Made by a program: the position numbers and the translations under genes. The notes beneath the pieces were generated by a model. It made no database searches and was not told where the DNA came from. It worked only from the letters and a program-made list of their open reading frames with translations. This document shows positions 17,026-25,458 of a stretch of DNA of 40,415 bases, piece after piece. This stretch comes from Danxiaibacter flavus. Lineage in GTDB: Bacteria; Bacteroidota; Bacteroidia; Chitinophagales; Chitinophagaceae. The stretch's first letter is position 1. Each line of letters starts with the position of its first letter. The DNA lies in contig NZ_JAULBC010000016.1 in NCBI RefSeq assembly GCF_041060425.1, positions 1-40,415 on the forward strand, given 5' to 3'.

Positions 17026-18411
17026 TCACAAACGGTGTTTTTCAAAATTTTCAGCAATTTCTTCCAAATGTGGACTGTGCATTTCTTCTGCGAGTCCTTC
17101 CGGACCATGCTGAATCTTCTTATTCAGAAGATAAAGAAACAATATAAACAACAGCGCATACACCAAAGTAAAGAGAATGAGTGAAAATACTACCTGGCTG
17201 GCCTTGACGGAAGCAGACAACGCGTCACTGGTCCTCAACAAGCCGTAAACTACCCAGGGCTGCCGGCCTGTTTCCGCGGTATACCATCCTACCTGGTTGC
17301 CTATTTGTGGCAGCAAAACACTCCACATAAAAACATGCATCAGCCATTTCTTTTCGAAAAGTTTCTTGCGACGATAAAGTATGAATGCCCATGTTGTCAG
17401 AACGATCATAGCGATTCCTACGGCAATCATTATATGATATGATTGAAATACGATATTCAATGAGCCAGGCCGGTCTTCCGGCTTAAATGCTTTTAATCCT
17501 TTTACGGGAGCGTTGAAGTCACCGTGCGTAAGAAAGCTTAATCCACCGGGAATAGCCACACCGTGTGTTTTTTCATCGCGGGTGTTTATGTAACCAAATA
17601 AATACATATCTGCCCGCGAACTGCTATCAAAATGCCCTTCCATCGCCGCCAGCTTTGCAGGTTGATAATCGGCAACAACGTCTGCTGCTTTATGTCCACT
17701 GAACAATTGTGCGTATGCTGATAATAGACCCACGCTCATTCCTATAACAAATGATCTTTTGGCGAATTCAAGATGCCGCCCTTTGATAATGTAATATGCC
17801 GCAATGCTCATCACCAGGAACGAACCCGCCAGGAACGCACCAATCCAAACATGAATCACTCTTTCTACAGATGACGGATTGAATACCATTGCCCAGAAAT
17901 CGGTGATCTCAGCTCTGGCTTCCAGCCCCTGCCCTACTATATGATAGCCGGCGGGGGTTTGCTGCCAGCTATTGGCGACGACAATCCAAATGGCAGAAAA
18001 CATGGAGCCGAGCGTAACCATTATTGTTGAGAAAAAATGAACTTTGGGGGATACTTTGTTCCATCCAAACAACAATATGCCGAGAAATCCGCTCTCCAAT
18101 GCAAAAGCAAAGATCCCTTCAGCGGCAAGGGCACTTCCAAACACATCTCCAACGTATTTTGAATAAGTTGCCCAGTTGGTGCCGAATTCAAACTCCATTA
18201 CAATACCTGTTGCCACACCAACACCAAAGATCAACGCAAAAATTTTTGTGAAAAACCGGGTCTGCTTTTCGAATAATGGGTTACCGGTTTTAAGAAACAT
18301 GCCTTCCATCAACACCATGTTCAGCCCAAGGCCAATACTAAGAGGGGGATAAATATAGTGGAAGGAGATGGTAAACGCGAACTGTATCCTGGATAAGATT
18401 TCAACATCCAT
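17026..18411 (-). CDS. cydA: Cytochrome bd oxidase subunit I
   Basis: This is a 461-residue protein of the short Q-loop type. Heme ligand candidates are His18 (FHYIYPP) and His187 (ERVIHVWIG), with Glu98 and Glu106 in AAEGIFAFALES. The Q-loop carries DYQPAKLAAMEGHF, retaining the Lys and Glu of the quinol site. GWYTAETGRQPWVVYGLLRT near the C-terminal third is the family signature. It catalyses quinol oxidation coupled to oxygen reduction with CydB. It is transcribed ahead of cydB. I see no CydX-like small ORF after cydB, only the repeated cydB ends. The upstream region carries a pair of near-palindromes at 18780-18814. Confidence 0.96.
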   Translation of the reverse strand: MDVEILSRIQFAFTISFHYIYPPLSIGLGLNMVLMEGMFLKTGNPLFEKQTRFFTKIFALIFGVGVATGIVMEFEFGTNWATYSKYVGDVFGSALAAEGIFAFALESGFLGILLFGWNKVSPKVHFFSTIMVTLGSMFSAIWIVVANSWQQTPAGYHIVGQGLEARAEITDFWAMVFNPSSVERVIHVWIGAFLAGSFLVMSIAAYYIIKGRHLEFAKRSFVIGMSVGLLSAYAQLFSGHKAADVVADYQPAKLAAMEGHFDSSSRADMYLFGYINTRDEKTHGVAIPGGLSFLTHGDFNAPVKGLKAFKPEDRPGSLNIVFQSYHIMIAVGIAMIVLTTWAFILYRRKKLFEKKWLMHVFMWSVLLPQIGNQVGWYTAETGRQPWVVYGLLRTSDALSASVKASQVVFSLILFTLVYALLFILFLYLLNKKIQHGPEGLAEEMHSPHLEEIAENFEKHRL

Positions 18412-18849
18412 ACGACCGTTTTTGATGACATAAACATTCTGTCTGGTTCAATCATTTCTGCCGCACTAAGGAAAGAGAAGCCATTGGCTTTCAATATGTA
18501 AATATCCCACTTTATTCGATAGAACGGATCAAAACAGCAACCGATAATGAAAAGAAAATCGACGATCTTCCTAAATAACGGAGAACCATTGACGAAGGAG
18601 AAAAACATGAGCTACAAATAGTAGAAAAAATTAAGGGCTGGATAGAAATCCTGCCCCTACATTAAATCCAATATCCTATGAAAAACCGAACATGTATTGG
18701 CAATGACAGTGCCAAAAAGCTTAGCGCCTGACAAGCAAAGATTTACAAAACCGGTTTTCTTTTATTAAAGTTTCAAATTGAGAATAAAACTCTCAAAACG
18801 AGAAAAAAGTTCTCTTGGCGTTGCGTCAATAATCAGGCAACGCTGACTT
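18412..18849. other. cydA upstream spacer with twin 15-bp near-palindromes
   Basis: No convincing gene. A minus-strand frame overlapping the cydA start is rejected as a shadow. At 18780-18794 and 18800-18814 lie GAGAATAAAACTCTC and GAGAAAAAAGTTCTC, each a near-palindrome, with starts 20 bp apart. They are about 370-400 bp upstream of cydA and just after the glycerophosphodiesterase 3' end. No TAnnTTTG box was found on the cydA strand. Confidence 0.5.
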
Positions 18850-19647
18850 TCAATTTTGATGCAAAAATTTCACCAGGTCTTCGGGATGATCTGATTGTAG
18901 TCCCTGGACTCCCATTTTCAATGCGTCATTCCATTTCGCAGGCCCTTCATCATTCCCCTGGATATCCAGCCAAACTGCAACGTGACGTTTATTCAGAAAT
19001 GGAATCATGGCGGGATCAGCGCTGTCTGTAAATTCAACCGGTGTCTTTTTGAGAAAGGTATTTAACGCCTCTTCTGTTTTGATATTTTCGGGAATGCTGG
19101 CCATCAGCGGCATTTGCGGGGCAGCACTTTTCCATTGGGAATATTGCTCTTCCTTATTAAGGTAAACAACGATTTGTTTTTCCATTCCTGCGGCTTTAAT
19201 AAGATCATAAGCCTGCACAACATTTGCATCTTTAAAATCAAGGTATATATGAATCTTTCCTGTACATATTCGCAACGCATCTTCAAACAAAGGAATCTTA
19301 TAATGACCCGTATCGGAGGCAGAGGCCGGGCGAACGGTAAGTTGCATTAATTCATTATAAGTAAGGTCACTCACTTTTCCACTGCCATTGGTCGTCCTGT
19401 TTACAGTTGCATCATGCATAATCACCATTTTTCCGTCTTTTGTTGTACGCAGGTCCATTTCCACAAAATCTGCATGGCAGGCAATAGCCTGCTCAAAAGA
19501 AGCCAGTGTGTTTTCCGGCACATGCTGGTGGTTGCCCCGGTGAGCTATTACAACAACACGGTGATTTATTTCCGGGAACAGTGATTTCTGAGCGGGTACT
19601 GTATTGATAAAAAATAAGCCAAGGATTGGCAAAAGAAATTTTTTCAT
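18850..19647 (-). CDS. Secreted glycerophosphodiester phosphodiesterase
   Basis: This is a 265-residue protein with an N-terminal signal peptide ending near VPAQ (residue 20). The GDPD-domain active site is complete: HRG at 36-38 followed by PENT at 44-47, E-x-D at 63-65, then DGKMVIMHDATVNRTT at about 71-86 with the second histidine at 78. IYLDFKDAN near the middle supplies another conserved acidic strand. It should hydrolyse glycerophosphodiesters in the periplasm or outside the cell to glycerol-3-phosphate and an alcohol. With the eut operon nearby, glycerophosphoethanolamine turnover is an attractive idea, but the genes are not in one transcript. Stand-alone gene. Confidence 0.92.
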   Translation of the reverse strand: MKKFLLPILGLFFINTVPAQKSLFPEINHRVVVIAHRGNHQHVPENTLASFEQAIACHADFVEMDLRTTKDGKMVIMHDATVNRTTNGSGKVSDLTYNELMQLTVRPASASDTGHYKIPLFEDALRICTGKIHIYLDFKDANVVQAYDLIKAAGMEKQIVVYLNKEEQYSQWKSAAPQMPLMASIPENIKTEEALNTFLKKTPVEFTDSADPAMIPFLNKRHVAVWLDIQGNDEGPAKWNDALKMGVQGLQSDHPEDLVKFLHQN

Positions 19648-19763
19648 GCTGGTAAATTGACCACCAAAATACTAATGCCAGGGCAGGCAAGGTATTAAAT
19701 AATGTTTAAGACATCGTTTCTCTAATAATTAAGCCTGCCGGCAATGGACGATAATCCCCACAG

Positions 19764-20165
19764 CTATTTACCCCTTTTTACTTTTCGCGCCACAATGGCT
19801 TTACGCTTTCGCCACGTTGCTATAGGCTCAAGTTGCAATACCTGTTTATTCAGATTTGTGACAAGGCCCATACGCTCCATGATAGCCCTGCTTATACGGG
19901 TGATTTTTTTATTGGCTGCGATGGCGTGTTTTTTTGAAAGATAATCTTCTTCAAACGATTTTATACCGGTGTTAATAACACGCAGCTCATCGCGATACTG
20001 GTGAAGCTTTCTGTAAATGATCATCAGCCGGCTGTAGGGAAAATCATTGAGCGGTGACTGTTTTATCGCCTCTTCGTATAGTCGTGCAGCTTCCGTAAGG
20101 CCACCTTCAGCTTCGGCATGCTTGGCATTTTCTATGATTTCCCAGGGTGAAAATTTTTCGTTCAC
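19764..20165 (-). CDS. Small TPR-type protein
   Basis: The frame opens at a TTG at 20189; the GTG at 20165, giving a protein beginning NEKFSPWEIIENAK, is the more natural start, with about 133 residues. Residues about 8-60 form helices of TPR character (HAEAEGGLTEAARLYEEAIKQSPL followed by PYSRLMIIYRKL). The C-terminal 60 residues are strongly basic with KK, RKRK and KRGK clusters. It may bind proteins or nucleic acid; no specific function is known to me. It lies between the double-thioredoxin gene and the phosphodiesterase on the same strand, with gaps above 100 nt. Confidence 0.65.
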   Translation of the reverse strand: MNEKFSPWEIIENAKHAEAEGGLTEAARLYEEAIKQSPLNDFPYSRLMIIYRKLHQYRDELRVINTGIKSFEEDYLSKKHAIAANKKITRISRAIMERMGLVTNLNKQVLQLEPIATWRKRKAIVARKVKRGK

Positions 20166-20365
20166 ACAATTACGTTTAAGGTGATACAATGATTAACAAC
20201 CAACCCTATAAACCTGTTCACATAATCGCGTTAATCATGTATTTAAGTTGCGGAAAGTAAATCTTTCCAGAGACCTTTTCCGCATGTGCGAAGTTAATTA
20301 CAAACCCTTTTAAACCTGTTAAACATTATGAAACATTAACCACATGTAAACACAAACCTGTTGAC

Positions 20366-21499
20366 TTAATAGTACCTGCCAATCAGGTGGTTTTCAACTA
20401 TCCTTTTTTTCATTTCTGGAACGTCTATAGCTCCTTGTTTTGCATAGACAATTTTACCGCCCGGCTCAACAAGAATTGTGTAAGGCAATGCGCCTTGCCA
20501 GTTGGGGTCAATTGCCTCAATTAGTTTGTATTTATCATCTATGCTGAATATATAATTGGAAGACGAAGATTGTTGTTTTTGCAGAAATTTTAGTGCTTTG
20601 TCTTTTTTAGCGGGATCGTCTGCGCTAATGCTTATGAATTCAAAGTCACGTCCACGGTACATCCTGTTTATCGTCATAAAATCAGGGTATTCAGATACAC
20701 ACGGACCGCACCATGTTGCCCAAACATTAATCAGGCGAAGTTTGTCCGAATTATTTTTAAGAAGATCCTTTATCCCTGCTTCATCAATCATTTCCAGCTT
20801 TACCGGTTCTTTTGCCCAGCCTTCTGCTGCTTTTTTATTCAAATCTTCCTTCTCTTTCCACTTAACAGAACAACCGAACACCTTGGTTGATTTTACCGGC
20901 ACTTCCTGTTTGCCCAGCAATGCGTCGATGGCATTGCGGGCATCTGTATTGTTAACCTTTTTCCCGGGCTTTTCAACGTCGTCTATGCGGCCCTGGTAAC
21001 GAAGTTTTCTTTCCTTATCGAAAATAAAAACATGCGGCGTTGCTACAGGGCCGTATGCGTTGGCGGCAGCCTCTTCATTACCATCATACAGATAGGGAAA
21101 ATTGAATTGTTTTTCTTTCGCCCGTATTTGCATTTCTTCATAAGAATCACTCAGATCTGTATAACCAAGTTCACTTAATTGCACAGATGCGGGATCGTTA
21201 GGCATGATTGCCACAAGTGAGACCCCTTTATTTTTATAATCTGCAGCAATACTTTTTATGCGTTCTTCATAAGCCTGGGCAGTAGGACAATGATTACAGG
21301 TAAAAACTATCACCAGCACATTGGCGTCTTTAAAAGAAGCGAGTGAATACATTTTACCATCTACACCTTTCAAATTAAAATCAGGCGCAGATGCACCCAG
21401 CGCCAATGTCGGATGATCACTAACGGGGGATGCCTTACAAAAAAAAATGTTGAAACAAATGGCAGCAATAACAAGCAGCGTTGGTCGTAATAATTTCAT
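20366..21499 (-). CDS. Secreted double-thioredoxin-fold protein (AhpC/TSA-like plus TlpA-like)
   Basis: This is a 377-residue protein with a signal peptide (residues about 1-23). Domain 1 (about 31-195) is redoxin-like with FTCNHCPTA carrying a CxxC at 68-71 and a conserved ATPHVFIFD strand near 153-161. Domain 2 (about 235-370) is TlpA/ResA-like with WATWCGPC at about 260-267 and the cis-Pro-type LPYTILVEP. Both redox motifs look intact. Proteins with the first half alone are common as 'thioredoxin family protein' in Bacteroidota; the fusion suggests an electron relay or dual substrate range in the periplasm. The partner reductase is not in this window. Confidence 0.85.
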   Translation of the reverse strand: MKLLRPTLLVIAAICFNIFFCKASPVSDHPTLALGASAPDFNLKGVDGKMYSLASFKDANVLVIVFTCNHCPTAQAYEERIKSIAADYKNKGVSLVAIMPNDPASVQLSELGYTDLSDSYEEMQIRAKEKQFNFPYLYDGNEEAAANAYGPVATPHVFIFDKERKLRYQGRIDDVEKPGKKVNNTDARNAIDALLGKQEVPVKSTKVFGCSVKWKEKEDLNKKAAEGWAKEPVKLEMIDEAGIKDLLKNNSDKLRLINVWATWCGPCVSEYPDFMTINRMYRGRDFEFISISADDPAKKDKALKFLQKQQSSSSNYIFSIDDKYKLIEAIDPNWQGALPYTILVEPGGKIVYAKQGAIDVPEMKKRIVENHLIGRYY

Positions 21500-21813
21500 T
21501 TCCGTTCTTTTTTAATAATACAGAGAAAAGAAATTTTAATTCGTTCTAAAAGTTATGACTTTTTGAATAACAACGCAAGGGGGAGGAGGTTTCAGGTTTC
21601 AGCGATCAGCTATCAGCCATGAGCTATTAGCCGTTAGCCGGAAAATATAGACATGGAAAATGGATTTTGGAATACAATGTAAGTGAAGGGTATGTTCATG
21701 AAAAGACGACAGGCAAAACATAGCCGTTTCAACATTGCACATCTGCACGTCATGTCACGCATTTGCACATTTACACTGTCATTTTCAATTGTCAACTTTC
21801 AATTCTCCATTAA
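21500..21813. repeat. Degenerate repeats C-B and D-A (minus-strand sense)
   Basis: About 21588-21642 reads on the plus strand as TTTCAGCGATCAGCTATCAG followed by CATGAGCTATTAGCCGTTAGC, a 7-nt period. About 21736-21812 reads, on the minus strand, as D (AATTGAAAGTTGACAATTG) followed by A (GTGTAAATGTGCAAATGC). Both lie between the small basic gene and the thioredoxin-fold gene. No gene is seen. Confidence 0.75.
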
Positions 21814-21848
21814 ACAAAAACAGGTCCCGCACTTACTGCAGAACCTGT
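21814..21848 (-). terminator. Intrinsic terminator of the small basic gene
   Basis: On the minus strand ACAGGTTCTGCA and TGCGGGACCTGT form a continuous 12-bp stem (two wobbles) around the loop GTAAG, followed by TTTTTG. It lies 38 nt past the stop at 21886, which supports that small ORF being a real transcript. Confidence 0.85.
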
Positions 21849-21885
21849 AAAAACCAACTAACTCAATGTTATACTCAACAAAAAA

Positions 21886-22023
21886 TTACCTCTTGGTAAT
21901 ACCTTTTTTGAAACGTCTCTTTTCTTTATCGAAGATCTTATCTCCTTCGCCTGGTTTCTTTTGCACTTTTAGTTCTTCCTCTTTCGGAGAAATCATGTTT
22001 TTCTGATATTTTGAAGTTTCCAT
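21886..22023 (-). CDS. Small basic protein, unknown function
   Basis: Starting at the ATG at 22023 the product has 45 residues, begins with METSKYQKNM and is rich in Lys, Arg and Glu; an in-frame upstream ATG at 22101 would give 71 residues with an unconvincing N-terminus. No domain is recognised. It has the character of small conserved Bacteroidota ORFs: highly charged, with no hydrophobic segment. Support comes from the strong terminator 38 nt downstream and from codon-like composition; the evidence is modest. Confidence 0.55.
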   Translation of the reverse strand: METSKYQKNMISPKEEELKVQKKPGEGDKIFDKEKRRFKKGITKR

Positions 22024-22169
22024 CTCGGTATTTTGTTTTTGATTAGCCACAACCACTAAGTAGCAATTGCCAAGCCAATCGCTTTTACACTTGATTAACA
22101 ATATACCTCGGGAAATTAATTTCCTGATATCACAACATCAATCCACAGGCTGAGGAATTTTGTACCAAA

Positions 22170-23057
22170 TTATTGCGGCCAGTGCTCATTAATCTTCCTT
22201 CGTAAAAAGGCTACACTTCTTTCCAGCTGAGCCATGCCGTCAACTCCATCTTCTATGCTGATCCAGTTATCGAAGCCTACCCGCTTGAGTTCTGAAAAAA
22301 TAGCATCGTAATCATTCAGGCCTTTGCCGATTTCTCCGTGGCTTAATCTTTTGGCATATCCGGCTGCGCCGCCTTCTTCTTTTCGAAGATCCTCAATTGT
22401 TCCTTCCTTCAAATACCTGTCGCTGGCATGCATAGTGACCACCCGATGGGAAACTTTCCTGAGGAGTTCGAGCGGATCTTCACCGGCGAGATACGTATTG
22501 CTGGGATCATAGTTCACACCAAAATTGGGATCATGAATGCTGTCAACCAACATACCGAACACATCCATTTTCTGGGCGAACTCAGGATACTCCCAAAAAT
22601 CATCTTTGTAGTGGTTCTCCAGGATCAATGTAATGTTTCTTTCGCGCGCGTAAGGCAAACATTCATGTATACAATCAGCAGCGAGTTTAACACCTTCCTC
22701 AATCGTCAGCTCAGGCCTCCGCTGACCAGATAACACCCGGCAGTAAGATCCGCCAAGCTCATATGTCATGTCGATCCATCCTTTCTGTTTTTGAATTTCT
22801 TTATCCCTGAATGCTTTGTCAGGATGTGTAAAATCAGGAGAACAGCACATCATGGGAATTTGCTTGCCCTTGTCTTCTACCTGTTTTCTAAAGACGGACC
22901 AATTGGATCGATCGGCCATTTCAATAAATCCTGCATACCATTCAAGACCATCGATATCGAGTTTTGAGGCAAGTTCAATCCATTCGGATACTTTCATCGT
23001 TCCATCTTTGCAAAGCGCCTGCATAAAGGCTTTGGGAAATGCAGCCAATTTTGGCAT
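22170..23057 (-). CDS. Sugar phosphate isomerase/epimerase-like TIM-barrel protein
   Basis: This is a 295-residue member of the xylose-isomerase-like (AP endonuclease 2 fold) family. Likely metal ligands are the Glu of LILENHYKDDFW (about 145-156), the Asp of NYDPSN (about 182-187), the His of VVTMHASD (about 208-215) and the Glu of SIEDGVD near 269-275, a complete set. The family covers sugar isomerases, epimerases and dehydratases, so the reaction is not fixed. It is the last gene of a minus-strand cluster with an SDR, a zinc-type dehydrogenase and a HUMPS-family lyase. A LacI-type palindromic sequence lies just upstream (23088-23102), hinting at separate control. Confidence 0.85.
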   Translation of the reverse strand: MPKLAAFPKAFMQALCKDGTMKVSEWIELASKLDIDGLEWYAGFIEMADRSNWSVFRKQVEDKGKQIPMMCCSPDFTHPDKAFRDKEIQKQKGWIDMTYELGGSYCRVLSGQRRPELTIEEGVKLAADCIHECLPYARERNITLILENHYKDDFWEYPEFAQKMDVFGMLVDSIHDPNFGVNYDPSNTYLAGEDPLELLRKVSHRVVTMHASDRYLKEGTIEDLRKEEGGAAGYAKRLSHGEIGKGLNDYDAIFSELKRVGFDNWISIEDGVDGMAQLERSVAFLRRKINEHWPQ

Positions 23058-23087
23058 TGGGGTATATGTTTTATGTTTTTAATTAAT

Positions 23088-23102
23088 TTGAAAGCGTTCC
23101 AA
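23088..23102. promoter_or_regulatory. Possible LacI-type operator
   Basis: TTGAAAGCGTTCCAA is a near-palindrome with the CG-centred look of LacI-family operators, 30 nt upstream of the isomerase ATG. One arm position mismatches. No LacI gene is in the window, so this is tentative. Confidence 0.35.
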
Positions 23103-23238
23103 TTAAAGTCAAAATTCAAAAGTAAAAATTCAAAAGTTCAGTTTTGGTCAGGTTAACTATGTACTGAAATTCTCAAATCATAGCACAAAGCGCTGCCACA
23201 CCTTTTTGACTTTTGATTTTTTACTTTTGACTTTCTAA

Positions 23239-24039
23239 TCAGGTTGGCTCTTTCATTGTTTGCGAATTCTTTGGCGGATTGCGGCCAATAAACGGGTGTT
23301 GTTCGATATCTACTACCTGTCCACTAACAGGACCACTTTCGTCGGACAACCAGTAAACAGCAGCCGCTGCAATCTCTTTTGGCCATAATATACGTCCAGA
23401 AGGTGCGTATACTGATGGGATCTCTTTGTACCAGTCATCCGCCAACCCATGCTCGCGTTTACGGATGGCTTCATTTTCTGTTAAGACCCATCCGGGATTG
23501 ATCTGGTTGACGCGAACATTGTTCTCACGATTCAGTGTATCGCCGAGGTTCCGCGTCATCGTCATCAGAGCTCCTTTGGACATGCTATAAGCCAGCAGAT
23601 TTGGCTCACCACTATAGGCATTCACCGAGCCGATATTTAGCACACAGCCGTGCTGTTTTTCAAGATGTGGCAATGCTTCTTTAATCAGTGTAAAGGGTGC
23701 TATTGTATTTACTTCAAGCAGTTTTCGTAAAAAATCTTTGTCAGTTGTGTAAAGATTGGATGAAGCAACAATGGCTGCATTATTCACAACGGCGTCCAGC
23801 TTGCCGAAGTGTGTGATTGCAAGATTAACAAGACGAGTTATAGCTCCATCAGCGGCAAGGTCTTCAATATGCAAAACTGCATTTTGTTTTCCTACTATGT
23901 TCAACACTTCTTCACCAAGATCTTTTTCCAGCCCGTTCAAAACCACCTTTGCTCCTTCTTCAACACATCTTATAGCAATGGCTTTTCCTATACCGGTTGT
24001 ACTGCCGGTAACTATGATTACTTTATTTTGTAAGCGCAT
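23239..24039 (-). CDS. SDR-family oxidoreductase
   Basis: This is a 266-residue classical short-chain dehydrogenase. The Rossmann motif TGSTTGIG is at 11-18, NNAA at 86-89, and the catalytic Ser138, Tyr151 and Lys155 (YSMSK) are all present. INPGWVLTE follows at the usual place. The coenzyme-binding loop after the second strand is VVLNGLEKD, with no clear Asp that would dictate NAD preference. The substrate is probably a sugar, polyol or sugar acid, given the neighbours. The gene is flanked by repeat arrays on both sides, 115 nt after the dehydrogenase gene and 181 nt before the isomerase. Confidence 0.88.
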   Translation of the reverse strand: MRLQNKVIIVTGSTTGIGKAIAIRCVEEGAKVVLNGLEKDLGEEVLNIVGKQNAVLHIEDLAADGAITRLVNLAITHFGKLDAVVNNAAIVASSNLYTTDKDFLRKLLEVNTIAPFTLIKEALPHLEKQHGCVLNIGSVNAYSGEPNLLAYSMSKGALMTMTRNLGDTLNRENNVRVNQINPGWVLTENEAIRKREHGLADDWYKEIPSVYAPSGRILWPKEIAAAAVYWLSDESGPVSGQVVDIEQHPFIGRNPPKNSQTMKEPT

Positions 24040-24044
24040 GTGTA

Positions 24045-24155
24045 ATAGGTTTCAGGTGTCAGGTATCAGGCTAAATGCATTTGCACATTTGCATATTTAC
24101 ACATTCGCACATTCAACCCACCTCCATTTTCAATTTTCCATTATCAATTTTCAAT
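24045..24155 (-). repeat. Composite D-A-B repeat array
   Basis: Read on the minus strand, directly after the zinc-type dehydrogenase stop: D (TTGAAAATTGATAATGG), then A (GTGCGAATGTGTAAATATGC), then B (CCTGATACCTGACACCTG). The order and sense match the arrays at 27011, 28364 and 34037. Confidence 0.8.
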
Positions 24156-25183
24156 TAACTAACCGGTTTCAGCACACTTTTCACCACTTCTCCCTTGTGC
24201 ATTTTTTCGAATGCTTCATGCCATTCGGTAACCGGCCATACGCCGCCGATTATCGGCTTTACGTTTAGTTGTCCGCTCGCCAACAAGGCAATTACACGTT
24301 CCCATACCGGCCAGTTGTGGCTAAAGCTACCCTGCAATGTCACATTCTTTTGCACCAGTGGATCAATTGAAAAACCAAGTGGCTGAGGTCCCCATCCAAC
24401 TTTGGTGATATGTCCCGCAGGACGCACGAGTTGCATGGCTATTTTAAGTGTAATGCTTGTACCTGCGGCGTCGATGATGCAATCTGCACCAAGGCCATCG
24501 CGTTGCAGCGCCCATGCCGTTGCATCGCCTACAATCACTTCACATCCATATTCTTTTGCAATATTTAATCTGTGACGGTCAGCTTCTAGCCCAACAACGG
24601 CAACTTCGGCACCGCATAGTCTTGCGACGGCAGCGCAAAGAATTCCTATGGTGCCTGGACCCAGTACAATCACCCTGTCCCCCGGCTTAATGCGGCTATT
24701 CTCTACAACAGCGTTAAACGCAACGCAGCATGGTTCAGTAAGGCAGGCCTGTTCAAATGCCAGTTGATCAGGAATATGATGAAGGCAACGCGCAGGCACA
24801 CGTACAAAACGGGTCATAGCGCCATTCACGCCATAACCAAACCCCTTACGTGTAGGATCAAGATTGTACATTCCACGTCTTGACATGGGATTGTTGACAT
24901 CAATAACAGCGGCAGTTTCACTTACCACCCTGTCGCCCTCTTTCCATCCTTTTACAAGGCTACCGGTTGCTGCTATATGACCACCGAATTCGTGGCCCAA
25001 TACAACCGGGTAATTTACGGGCCAGCTATGGTCGGCTGTCCATTGGTGCAGGTCACTGCCACAAACGCCTACATTGGCAACTTCAAGCAATACATCTTCA
25101 TCGCCAATTTCAGGCATATCAATTTCTCTTATTTCTACAGAGCCTTTTTCAGGAGCATAATTAACTACGGCTGCAGATTTCAT
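24155..25183 (-). CDS. Zinc-type alcohol/polyol dehydrogenase lacking the structural zinc site
   Basis: This is a 342-residue medium-chain dehydrogenase of the threonine/sorbitol dehydrogenase type. Catalytic zinc ligands are present: Cys41 (GVCGSD), His64-Glu65 (GHEFGG) and Glu150. The NAD-binding motif is GPGTIG in VIVLGPGTIGILCAAVA. The structural-zinc loop is present in length and flanking sequence (SETAA...YNL-P-RKGFG), but all four cysteines are replaced: Asp95, Asn98, Ser101 and Asp109 at the exact C-x2-C-x2-C-x7-C spacing. Oxidation of a sugar alcohol or sugar is likely. It is the second gene of the cluster, 275 nt after the HUMPS gene. Confidence 0.88.
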   Translation of the reverse strand: MKSAAVVNYAPEKGSVEIREIDMPEIGDEDVLLEVANVGVCGSDLHQWTADHSWPVNYPVVLGHEFGGHIAATGSLVKGWKEGDRVVSETAAVIDVNNPMSRRGMYNLDPTRKGFGYGVNGAMTRFVRVPARCLHHIPDQLAFEQACLTEPCCVAFNAVVENSRIKPGDRVIVLGPGTIGILCAAVARLCGAEVAVVGLEADRHRLNIAKEYGCEVIVGDATAWALQRDGLGADCIIDAAGTSITLKIAMQLVRPAGHITKVGWGPQPLGFSIDPLVQKNVTLQGSFSHNWPVWERVIALLASGQLNVKPIIGGVWPVTEWHEAFEKMHKGEVVKSVLKPVS

Positions 25184-25189
25184 GTTGTT

Positions 25190-25455
25190 TATCGTTTGGA
25201 AATGGTTAATAAAGTGAATGGTGTTAGTGAATGGTCAATAGTGAATAGTGAAAATTGGAGCAAGCTTCTCATTTAACAGCTTGCAGTAAGTACGATTTAC
25301 GAAGTACAAAGTACCTAGTTCTGATCAGGTTTTCTTTTTTCAACTTACCAAGACCATTTAACTATGGTTGTTCGTTTACTTGCAATGTCGCTGATTTCGA
25401 ATATGCGCTCCAATCCTCTCCCTCATTTTCAATTGTCCACTTTCAATTGTCAATT
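25190..25455. repeat. Degenerate repeats D and F in the cluster gap
   Basis: Immediately after the HUMPS stop the minus strand reads D (AATTGACAATTGAAAGTGG). Nearer the dehydrogenase start, about 25200-25256, the plus strand reads F units (GTGAATGGTGTTAGTGAATGG, then AATAGTGAATAGTG). No ORF is supported. Confidence 0.7.
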
Positions 25456-25458
25456 AAG

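Noticed and set aside
18321..18608. Minus-strand 95-codon ORF at the cydA start
   Set aside because: It overlaps the cydA 5' end in another frame, has no recognisable domain, and runs through the cydA promoter region.
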